Below, one piece after another: positions 1-5,083 of a stretch of 8,741 nt of DNA. The stretch lies in NCBI GenBank assembly GCA_022653215.1, contig JALCSJ010000088.1, positions 1 through 8,741 of the forward strand. The letters are read 5' to 3'. The translations under genes and the position numbers were made by a program. This DNA comes from Acidaminococcaceae bacterium (GTDB lineage Bacteria; Bacillota; Negativicutes; Acidaminococcales; Acidaminococcaceae). Under the pieces are notes generated by a model, which was not told where the DNA came from, ran no database searches, and saw only the letters and a list, made by a program, of their open reading frames with translations. How positions within the stretch are numbered: position 1 is the first letter of the stretch; each line of letters opens with the position of its first letter.

Positions 1-222
1 ACAGCAGCTAAAAAAGCTCCTGCCAAGAAAACCGCTCCTAAGAAAAAAGTTGTATCTAAAAATGCTACTACTGAAAAGACAGCAGCTAAAAAAGCTCCTG
101 CCAAGAAAACCGCTCCTAAGAAAAAAGCAACTAAGAAAGCTACTACTGAAAAGACAGCAGCTAAAAAAGCTCCTGCCAAGAAAGCCGCTCCTAAGAAAAA
201 AGCAACTAAGAAAGCTACCAAA
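1..222 (+). repeat. Three in-frame tandem repeats (78/75-bp period) encoding the basic tail
   Basis: The units start at 1, 79 and 154. The first 48 bases of units 1 and 2 are identical (1-48 and 79-126), and unit 3 differs over that core by a Thr-to-Ala change. The variable part is the linker after the APKKK block, where unit 1 has an extra codon and a divergent VVSKN stretch. The period is a multiple of three, so unit gain or loss would keep the frame. More units may lie to the left of the window. Confidence 0.85.
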
Positions 223-225
223 TAA
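1..225 (+). CDS. Histone H1-like / HU-like lysine-rich DNA-binding tail, C-terminal part (5' end outside window)
   Basis: Frame 1 is open from the window edge to TAA at 223-225 and gives 74 residues, 29 of them lysine. The rest is almost only Ala, Thr and Pro, with no aromatic residue. It consists of three repeats starting at bases 1, 79 and 154 (26, 25 and 23 residues), each beginning TAAKKAPAKK followed by (T/A)APKKK and an ATKKATTEK-type linker. Such basic, proline-spaced tails occur in bacterial H1-like proteins and on HU proteins with C-terminal extensions, where they bind DNA without sequence specificity and compact the nucleoid. The N-terminal domain that would separate these options lies outside the window, so the exact family is open. 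The repeats are also nearly identical as DNA, which suggests duplication or slippage. The gene ends just before a strong terminator. Confidence 0.75.
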   Translation, partial: TAAKKAPAKKTAPKKKVVSKNATTEKTAAKKAPAKKTAPKKKATKKATTEKTAAKKAPAKKAAPKKKATKKATK

Positions 226-234
226 TAATAATAT

Positions 235-292
235 AAAAAAGAGAACGAATTTTTTCATTGCTCAGGCAACTAAAAAATTCGTTCTCTTTTTT
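235..292. terminator. Bidirectional intrinsic terminator between the H1-like gene and pilO
   Basis: A perfect 21-bp inverted repeat pairs 235-255 with 272-292. Its core is GAGAACGAA / TTCGTTCTC, and each arm is bounded by six A and six T. The 16-nt loop holds a further 4-bp stem, TTGC (258-261) with GCAA (266-269). Each arm ends in a T run when read outward, so it can stop transcription of the + strand gene ending at 225 and of the - strand gene ending at 297. Confidence 0.92.
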
Positions 293-296
293 GTTT

Positions 297-962
297 TTAC
301 TGCATTGCTTTACGTGTTTGGGCATCACGCTGCTGAATGCTTTTTTTGGCATCTACAGCACCTGTAGCCGCCCCAGATTTGCTTGTTGTTTTACTTGTGG
401 GTGCTCCTACAATATTTTGCAAACAATAAACTACGAATCTTGCTTCCATGGTTAAATTATTTCCTGCTTTGCTGCTGGAAAATTTTGTGGATTCCAGCGT
501 CACAAATCTATCCCCATTGTCAACCTGCTGTAAAAATGTTATCAGACGGAAATAATCTCCTTCAATGGTAACAGTAATGGGTAACTTAAAATAGTTTTTT
601 TCTTTTATACCTTTATCAGGTTTTACGCTTAATAAATTTACCTTTGCCTGCTCGGCAATTTTATTGTACTCCCCAACTAATTCAGGAACAGCAACAATAT
701 CAGGTATTTTTTTCTTGGCTGCTGCCACTTTCATATTTTGGATTTTCAACAAAGAATCATAATCCTGATTTTGTCCGGCAAAGGTCTGCAAAGCAGCCAA
801 CCTGGTATTAGCCATAGTCAGCTTGTTGGCCATTGTCACCCGATCATTGGAAATGGGCAGAATTAACTTAACATAAATAACGCAGCATAAAATAAATGAA
901 AAGAAAAACAATAAACCAAATTTCATATTATTAGAAAGGGATAAATGCATTTTATTTAGCAT
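297..962 (-). CDS. pilO: Type IV pilus assembly platform protein PilO
   Basis: 221 residues; bitopic inner-membrane protein that pairs with PilN in the type IV pilus alignment/assembly complex. A short cytoplasmic N-terminus is followed by one membrane segment (about residues 14-35), a helical, probably coiled-coil stretch (about 38-84) and a PilO-like periplasmic domain. That domain shows the family pattern: a proline (IP, 86-87), then ELVGEYNKIAEQAKVNL (94-110), then ITVTIEGDYFRLITFLQQV (129-147). After about residue 182 comes a 40-residue Ser/Thr/Ala/Lys-rich tail of low complexity, which is not typical of the core fold. The ATG at 962 is preferred over the one at 950 because an AAGGGGG site lies 8 nt upstream. 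The start overlaps the end of pilN by 11 nt, and the stop is 4 nt from the terminator stem. No pilP or pilQ follows. PilO is assigned from pattern and gene order; as a family it is poorly conserved. Confidence 0.85.
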   Translation of the reverse strand: MLNKMHLSLSNNMKFGLLFFFSFILCCVIYVKLILPISNDRVTMANKLTMANTRLAALQTFAGQNQDYDSLLKIQNMKVAAAKKKIPDIVAVPELVGEYNKIAEQAKVNLLSVKPDKGIKEKNYFKLPITVTIEGDYFRLITFLQQVDNGDRFVTLESTKFSSSKAGNNLTMEARFVVYCLQNIVGAPTSKTTSKSGAATGAVDAKKSIQQRDAQTRKAMQ

Positions 963-1509
963 TGGGGCTTCCCCCTTTCATAACAGCAATAATCTCATAA
1001 TCCACAATCTTCACAGTGCCGCTTTTATTGCTGGTAGAATTAACCAACGTGACAGAAGCAATCAGTGGGTCAGTTTGCAAATTATGGACAAAGGCCAAAA
1101 CCTGGTCCAATTTGAAAGCACGGCCATGCAAAGAGATCTTTCTTTCATCCTTAGAATCCTGAGATACCCCTGTAAGCCAACAGCCATAGGGAGTAATATT
1201 CCCCAAAGAAGCTAGTGAACTGCTCCACAGCACCCGTTTTTTGCTTAAATCTTTGGCAATATTAGCCCGCTTGGTGATATCGGCATTTTGAGCATTATGT
1301 AAGGTATATCTCTGCTGCCACAAACTCATGGCTCCCAGAGAATCGTTTACAGCATTAAGTTTGCTTTCAGAATACTTAAAGAGGGCAAGATTAACTCCCC
1401 AGACAAGAATGGTAAGTGCCACCACAAAATAAGTGGCAAACAAAAATATTTTATAAAAAGGAAAGGCTTTTTTTCGTTTATCTTTAGGCAGAAGGTTTAT
1501 GTTAATCAT
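952..1509 (-). CDS. pilN: Type IV pilus assembly platform protein PilN
   Basis: 185 residues from the chosen start. It begins MININLLP; the INLLP segment of PilN is known to dock into a groove of PilM, tethering that cytoplasmic protein to the membrane. A basic stretch (KDKRKK, 9-14) is followed by one membrane segment (about 21-44), a helical region and a compact ferredoxin-like periplasmic domain (about 95-178) with the strand-rich LHGRAFKLDQVLAFVHNLQ (128-146). A longer reading to 1539 is possible, but the ATG at 1509 has a GGAGGTGA site 6 nt upstream and places the INLLP motif at the N-terminus as in the family. The first 8 nt (ATGATTAA) overlap the pilM stop and the 3' end overlaps pilO, so the three genes are probably translationally coupled. 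Confidence 0.9.
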   Translation of the reverse strand: MININLLPKDKRKKAFPFYKIFLFATYFVVALTILVWGVNLALFKYSESKLNAVNDSLGAMSLWQQRYTLHNAQNADITKRANIAKDLSKKRVLWSSSLASLGNITPYGCWLTGVSQDSKDERKISLHGRAFKLDQVLAFVHNLQTDPLIASVTLVNSTSNKSGTVKIVDYEIIAVMKGGSPNAK

Positions 1510-2581
1510 TGTCTTCACCTCCGGCCAAAGCAGCACCAATGGCTATTACCAGTGCCGGGGCATTGCTCTCAACTTTTTTCTTTTCAAACCGGGAATCAAA
1601 ATTTACTTTTTGCAGCACATCAAATTGTTCTACTTTTATATCCATCAAAGAATTCATATAAGCATCCATGCCTTTAAGCACAGAACCACCACCACTTAAT
1701 ACCATGCTGGTAAAAGCAGCATCTTTTTGATTGAGAATAAAATAATCAACAGTTCTGCGGCATTCTTTGACTAACTCATTAATCTCGTTCTTTAACGCTT
1801 CACGAACGGAACTGGTTTCCGGATCATCTACATTAATTAGATTTTCTGTCTGCATAATGTCCAATCCCTCGCTGATACTGACATTCATCTTCTCAGCAAT
1901 TATAGTAGCGAAAGACATGGCACTGGAAGGTATGCTTCTTTGGGCAACAGGAGCACCCTTTTGGAAAATAGTCATCATTGAATAATTCCTAACCAGATTC
2001 AAAAGGACAAAATCTGTATATTCAGCTCCTAAAGCTCTATCAACAGCCAACACATCAACATCAATCTTTAAAACATTTAATTGTAATTTTTCACCGACAG
2101 CCACTATAATATCAATAACTTCTTTAGGTGCAGCCACCAGAACTACCGGTTGCTGACCTTCTTTGTCCAATTCGCCGTATTTGGCAAAATCAATATAATA
2201 AGTATCATTCTCATAAGGCACATATTGAGAAGAATCCCACATTACTGCTTCAGCTAATTCTGCATTGCTCATGGGAGGCATAGTAATACCTCTAACAAAT
2301 GTATTGCGGCCCCCTAAAGTGAAAACACAGGCTTTAGCACTAAAACCATGCTTATTGATAACTTCTCCCAAGAAATCACTTAGCCCATTAGGCGTAGCAA
2401 AGAGACCTGTCCCTTTTAACTCCTGAGGCAAGTCAAGTAAGGCATAATCTGTAACTTCCGGTTTTTTCCCTGACTTCATATTAAGCTGAACAATTTTAAT
2501 TCTATCAGGGCCAATGTCAATACCTAAAACCTTATCAGGTTTAGGAAAAAACAACTTCTTCATAAGTACATTTAAGCGCAT
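1502..2581 (-). CDS. pilM: Type IV pilus assembly protein PilM (actin-like fold)
   Basis: 359 residues, the usual PilM length. It is a cytoplasmic protein of the actin/FtsA fold that binds the N-terminus of PilN and links the platform to the assembly motors. Visible motifs are phosphate-1 GIDIGPDRIKIVQL (20-33), the PilM-typical block RGITMPP...AVMWDSSQYVPY (97-123), the adenosine motif LSGGGSVLKGMDAYM (295-309) and the closing helix APALVIAIGAALAG (341-354). The phosphate-2 region reads LLNLVRNYSMMTIF (193-206), where most homologues have an Asp-Ile-Gly core; both the acid and the glycine are lost. The ATG at 2581 is preferred over the one at 2563 because GGGGAG (2591-2596) lies 9 nt upstream. 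The gene has its own extended -10 promoter and overlaps pilN by 8 nt. Confidence 0.93.
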   Translation of the reverse strand: MRLNVLMKKLFFPKPDKVLGIDIGPDRIKIVQLNMKSGKKPEVTDYALLDLPQELKGTGLFATPNGLSDFLGEVINKHGFSAKACVFTLGGRNTFVRGITMPPMSNAELAEAVMWDSSQYVPYENDTYYIDFAKYGELDKEGQQPVVLVAAPKEVIDIIVAVGEKLQLNVLKIDVDVLAVDRALGAEYTDFVLLNLVRNYSMMTIFQKGAPVAQRSIPSSAMSFATIIAEKMNVSISEGLDIMQTENLINVDDPETSSVREALKNEINELVKECRRTVDYFILNQKDAAFTSMVLSGGGSVLKGMDAYMNSLMDIKVEQFDVLQKVNFDSRFEKKKVESNAPALVIAIGAALAGGEDND

Positions 2582-2587
2582 AGTTCA

Positions 2588-2603
2588 GTTCTCCCCGAAG
2601 AAC
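2588..2603 (-). promoter_or_regulatory. pilM Shine-Dalgarno inside a small hairpin
   Basis: Read on the - strand, GTTCT (2603-2599) can pair with AGAAC (2592-2588) around the loop TCGGGG. The GGGGAG ribosome site (2596-2591) lies partly in the loop and partly in the 3' arm. The stem is only 5 bp (6 with a U-G pair), so any effect on translation would be mild. Confidence 0.35.
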
Positions 2604-2615
2604 ACTTTTATGTAT

Positions 2616-2624
2616 ATTATAACA
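2616..2624 (-). promoter_or_regulatory. Extended -10 promoter for pilMNO
   Basis: TGTTATAAT on the - strand is a perfect TATAAT with the upstream TGN of an extended -10. No convincing TTGACA lies 16-18 nt upstream, which fits an extended -10 promoter. Transcription would start near 2609, leaving a leader of about 28 nt. The same 11 bases (ATGTTATAATA) occur upstream of the C11 peptidase gene. Confidence 0.55.
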
Positions 2625-2639
2625 TACTTTTAGACATTA

Positions 2640-3410
2640 TTATACACCGGCAAAAAAATGCCAATAATAATAAATTAAATAAGGACCGAAAAGCAAAGAA
2701 AGATAAGCTCCTATGCAAAGGTACGGTCCAAAAGGAATAGGATCTTTGCGTTTCTTAATACCTGATGCCAAAAGCAAAACTCCCACAACTCCCCCTAAAA
2801 CAAAAGCCAGGAATAGACAAACAATAACACCTTTAAGTCCCAGCCAAAAACCAAGAACGAAAGACAGTTTCACGTCTCCCTCACCCATACCTCCTCTGCT
2901 CAATAGATAAATAAGAAGCATTAAGCCTCCCCCTACCCCAATTCCCCAAAGAATATCCCAATAAGGATTGGCTAAAGCAGAGTGTTTGGTATAAGTAAAA
3001 TGAAAAAGAATGCCATCTACTAACATAATCAAAAGGAACTTATCTAAAATAATCTGATGGTCAAAATCTATAAAAGTAATAATGATGAGGCAGGAAAAGA
3101 AAACGAATACAGTCAGCAAAGGCAAACCCGGCAAATAAAATATTCCCGCCGTTGCAAATAACAAACCGGTTAGGACTTCAACTAAAAGGCTCCTGGCACT
3201 ATAGTGAGTGTGACAATACCGGCATTTTCCCCCTAGAAAAATATAACTTAAAATCGGAACCATATCTAGGATGCCCAGCCTATGTCCGCAACTGTCGCAG
3301 TGAGAAGGCGGAGATACAATGGACATTTCTAATGGCAGACGATAAATACAGACATTCAGAAAACTGCCGATTATAGCTCCCAAAACAAAATATGTTGCTA
3401 AGAGAAACAT
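2640..3410 (-). CDS. pilD: Prepilin peptidase / N-methyltransferase (A24A family)
   Basis: 256 residues; polytopic membrane aspartyl protease that cuts the leader of type IV prepilins (or pseudopilins, or ComG competence pilins) and methylates the new N-terminus. The methylase half starts with GSFLNVCIYRLP (15-26) and has both zinc-binding pairs, C38xxC41 and C63xxC66, so it is the full bifunctional type. The protease half has FIDFDHQIILD (113-123, likely catalytic D115) and GMGEGDVKL (174-182, catalytic D179). A late FGPYL (227-231) also fits. The ATG at 3410 has GGGAGG 6 nt upstream. The gene sits 58 nt upstream of pilM and 64 nt downstream of cytX, with no clear terminator on either side. 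It could serve any type IV-like system in the cell. pilD is used here as the general name; comC would suit a Gram-positive competence setting. Confidence 0.95.
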   Translation of the reverse strand: MFLLATYFVLGAIIGSFLNVCIYRLPLEMSIVSPPSHCDSCGHRLGILDMVPILSYIFLGGKCRYCHTHYSARSLLVEVLTGLLFATAGIFYLPGLPLLTVFVFFSCLIIITFIDFDHQIILDKFLLIMLVDGILFHFTYTKHSALANPYWDILWGIGVGGGLMLLIYLLSRGGMGEGDVKLSFVLGFWLGLKGVIVCLFLAFVLGGVVGVLLLASGIKKRKDPIPFGPYLCIGAYLSLLFGPYLIYYYWHFFAGV

Positions 3411-3436
3411 GCTGAACCTCCCTGGCGTTTCTTTTT

Positions 3437-3442
3437 ATTATA
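3437..3442 (-). promoter_or_regulatory. Possible -10 box for pilD
   Basis: A perfect TATAAT on the - strand lies 26 nt before the pilD ATG, in the 64-nt gap after cytX. No recognisable -35 hexamer or TG extension accompanies it, and the gap is AT-rich, so chance is possible. Without it, pilD would depend on read-through from the TPP-controlled cytX transcript. Confidence 0.35.
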
Positions 3443-3474
3443 ACTCTTTTAAACAGTTCTTGCTTATCTTTTTT

Positions 3475-4653
3475 CTAGCATTCTTTTGTTTTTTGAGAAA
3501 ACAGTTTATTTCCAATAATACAGAGAATCCCTGTAATCAGCATTACCGGCACTGTATTACCGATAGGTGTTTGCAGTTCCATGAAATAGCGATAAATAGC
3601 AAAACCTATAATCCACACAATTAGGTTTACAAAATTAAAAGCTTGATTACATGCCGACTTTTTAAGAATAAAATAGTCCACAACTTGAATAGCGATCATA
3701 GGTGCAAAGACAGAGCTGATTAAGTATAAAAAGTTTTCGAACTGGGTAGTAGGAATGAAAATTGCTAAAGCTGTTCCTATGAAGCAGACAATAACTGCAG
3801 CCCGTTTTTCATTCACATTCTTTGCTATACTTACAGTACTGACTCCTGCGGAAAAAGCATCAAGAAAAGTAGTAGTGACTGTGGAAAAGATAATAATAAC
3901 CAATCCCTCTATACCAAGCCCGGCTTTAAGCATAATGCTGGCAATATTGCTTTCCCCTGTAAACAGCGCCGCACCCATGCCGATAATATACATCCAGCAG
4001 CTAACCATGTTATATACAACAACACTGGCAATGGTAGCAAGCTGTTTGCGCTTAGCAGTCCTCGTATAGTCAGAGATTAAGGGCAGCCAGGAAAGAGGCA
4101 TGGCCACACTTAATTCAACAGCGGCACCAAAACTTATCGTACTAGTAATATGAGGACTTTGGTTCCCCCCAAAGATAACCATGCTCATGACGATTGTTAA
4201 AATGAACAGGGCGTTCATGGCAACAAGATTCAGCTTATTGAGATTTCTAATACCAACCATTATCCAAACTACAATCAAGGCTCCGATGACCAGGTCCCAG
4301 ACCCAGGTACCACCTAGATTTACTACTGTAGCAGCTGTTGCTGCCCCACTAACAATCATAACTGCTGTCCAGCCTATAAGCTGAAGCACATTTAAAGAAG
4401 AAAACAATAATGAACCTTTGGCACCAAAAGCCATTTTTACGGTTTCCATAGAACTCTTTTCTGTTTGAGCACCTATAATTCCTGCTAGGTACATTAACAC
4501 ACCACCAATAAGATGTCCCAAAAATATGGCCGCAAGACCTTTGGTAAATCCTAAAGGGGCAATTAACATACCCGTCAAAATTTCTGCAATAGAAACACCT
4601 GCCCCAAACCAAATAAGACCATTAGCAAATACTGACGTTTTTTCGTTATTCAT
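3475..4653 (-). CDS. cytX: CytX-type NCS1 transporter, probable hydroxymethylpyrimidine (HMP) permease
   Basis: 392 residues and about 12 hydrophobic segments. It belongs to the nucleobase:cation symporter-1 (CodB/cytosine permease) family, shown by WFGAGVSIAEILTG (15-28), SWLPLISDYTR (188-198) and SVFAPMIAIQVVDYFI (314-329). Sequence alone would allow cytosine or another nucleobase as substrate. The TPP riboswitch directly upstream points to CytX, the thiamin-regulated branch thought to import the thiamin pyrimidine HMP for salvage. The ATG at 4653 is chosen because AAGGAAG lies about 7 nt upstream. A longer reading to 4719 would begin inside the riboswitch switching region and run through the terminator, so it is rejected. 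No thi gene is in the window. The stop is TAG at 3475-3477, with no intrinsic terminator before pilD. Confidence 0.88.
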   Translation of the reverse strand: MNNEKTSVFANGLIWFGAGVSIAEILTGMLIAPLGFTKGLAAIFLGHLIGGVLMYLAGIIGAQTEKSSMETVKMAFGAKGSLLFSSLNVLQLIGWTAVMIVSGAATAATVVNLGGTWVWDLVIGALIVVWIMVGIRNLNKLNLVAMNALFILTIVMSMVIFGGNQSPHITSTISFGAAVELSVAMPLSWLPLISDYTRTAKRKQLATIASVVVYNMVSCWMYIIGMGAALFTGESNIASIMLKAGLGIEGLVIIIFSTVTTTFLDAFSAGVSTVSIAKNVNEKRAAVIVCFIGTALAIFIPTTQFENFLYLISSVFAPMIAIQVVDYFILKKSACNQAFNFVNLIVWIIGFAIYRYFMELQTPIGNTVPVMLITGILCIIGNKLFSQKTKEC

Positions 4654-4673
4654 AACTTTCTTCCTTCCTAAGC

Positions 4674-4704
4674 AAAAATAAAAAGCTTCCCATAGGAAGC
4701 TTTT
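4674..4704 (-). terminator. Intrinsic terminator of the TPP riboswitch (expression platform)
   Basis: On the - strand, AAAAGCTTCC (4704-4695) pairs with GGAAGCTTTT (4690-4681) around the loop TATG, and TATTTTT (4680-4674) follows. This is a 10-bp stem with a U-rich tail, about 20 nt before the cytX start codon. It would stop the transcript when the aptamer is occupied. Confidence 0.9.
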
Positions 4705-4730
4705 ATTATCATATTGCATACTTCCTACGG
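4690..4730 (-). promoter_or_regulatory. Antiterminator pairing of the cytX switch
   Basis: CCGTAGGAAGT at the 3' end of the aptamer (4730-4720) can pair with GCTTCCTATGG of the terminator hairpin (4700-4690). The result is 11 continuous pairs, two of them G-U. This pairing cannot coexist with the terminator stem or with the closed aptamer, giving a simple on/off logic: no TPP, antiterminator forms, gene on. Confidence 0.8.
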
Positions 4731-4806
4731 CGGTATTATCCGCATCAGGTAAAGGGTCGAAGCAAACTGCTTCCTCTCAGCCTCTTACTAAGCTCCCCTG
4801 TACTAT
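4715..4806 (-). promoter_or_regulatory. TPP (THI-box) riboswitch aptamer
   Basis: The conserved THI elements appear in order on the - strand: ACAGGGGAGC (near 4801-4792), GGCTGAGAGG, the P3 hairpin GAAGCA/TGCTTC, GACCCTTTACCTGAT, the P5 hairpin GCGG-ATAATA-CCGC, and CGTAGGAAGTAT. The CTGAGA and the GGATAATACC-type loops form the pyrimidine and pyrophosphate sensor arms of the known TPP aptamer. The closing P1 stem is short (GTAC/GTAT). The aptamer is followed by an antiterminator/terminator pair and cytX, so thiamin pyrophosphate should lower transporter expression by premature termination. Confidence 0.95.
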
Positions 4807-4813
4807 TGTTTTA

Positions 4814-4842
4814 ATTTTATCATGGAGCGTTAGCGGTGTCAA
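4814..4842 (-). promoter_or_regulatory. Sigma-70 type promoter for the TPP riboswitch and cytX
   Basis: The -35 is a consensus TTGACA (4842-4837), followed by a 17-nt spacer and -10 TAAAAT (4819-4814), preceded by TGA, an extended -10 signature. Transcription would start near 4807, directly ahead of the aptamer. This is the strongest promoter in the window. Confidence 0.88.
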
Positions 4843-4886
4843 ACCATTACTGCTAAACGATCTGGGAATCAGTATGATTTGACACC
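4835..4886. repeat. Inverted repeat enclosing the cytX -35 box (possible operator)
   Basis: GGTGTCAAA (4835-4843) is the exact reverse complement of TTTGACACC (4878-4886). A second inner pair, TACTG/CAGTA, continues the symmetry with a small offset. The left arm contains the cytX -35 hexamer; the right arm carries the same TTGACA facing comM, but no -10 lies at the right distance from it. It may be a regulator-binding site in the divergent cytX/comM intergenic region, or chance. Confidence 0.4.
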
Positions 4887-5083
4887 AAGTTAATTATACT
4901 AGGTTAAGGATTTAAGCAATATTTTATATAAAAGAAGTAAAAAAAACATAAGAACTAGAGCAAAAATCCGCAGAATTAGTTATACTAAGAAAAGATATGT
5001 GTAAAGAACCAGTTCAGTTCCTCATTTAAACTCAAGGATTACAGCACAAAATTTACTACTAATCGTACTAAGGAGGCTTTTTT
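4887..5083. other. AT-rich leader region of comM, no gene seen
   Basis: This is the comM side of the 430-nt gap between cytX and comM. It is very AT-rich. TATACT hexamers occur at 4895-4900 and 4981-4986 on the + strand, but neither has a -35 at a proper distance, so the comM promoter cannot be placed. AAGGAGG at 5070-5076, 7 nt before the ATG, is a near-consensus ribosome site and fixes the comM start. The gap's cytX side holds the riboswitch, its terminator, a promoter and an inverted repeat. Confidence 0.6.

Noticed and set aside
50..367. Open frame of 105 codons overlapping the repeat tail, rich in Leu/Lys/Arg
   Set aside because: It is the +1 shift of the H1-like repeats; it runs through the terminator and into the end of pilO and lacks a ribosome site.
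1510..1539. Upstream start for pilN at 1539
   Set aside because: No ribosome site, and it would bury the INLLP motif that is N-terminal in PilN; GGAGGTGA supports 1509.
4654..4719. N-terminal extension of cytX by 22 codons
   Set aside because: It would place coding sequence on the terminator and the switching strand of the riboswitch; the ATG at 4653 has a proper ribosome site and matches the family start.
4879..4907. TTGACA facing comM as part of a comM promoter
   Set aside because: The base positions 16-18 nt downstream give GGTTAA-like sequence, and the nearest TATACT is only 10 nt away.
2582..5020. Shared decamer AGTTCAGTTC upstream of pilM (2582-2591) and of comM (5011-5020)
   Set aside because: Many repeated 10-mers are expected by chance in almost 9 kb, and orientation relative to the genes differs.
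4997..5029. 10-codon mini-frame upstream of comM (possible leader peptide)
   Set aside because: Weak ribosome site, no runs of regulatory codons and no attenuator-like hairpin after it.
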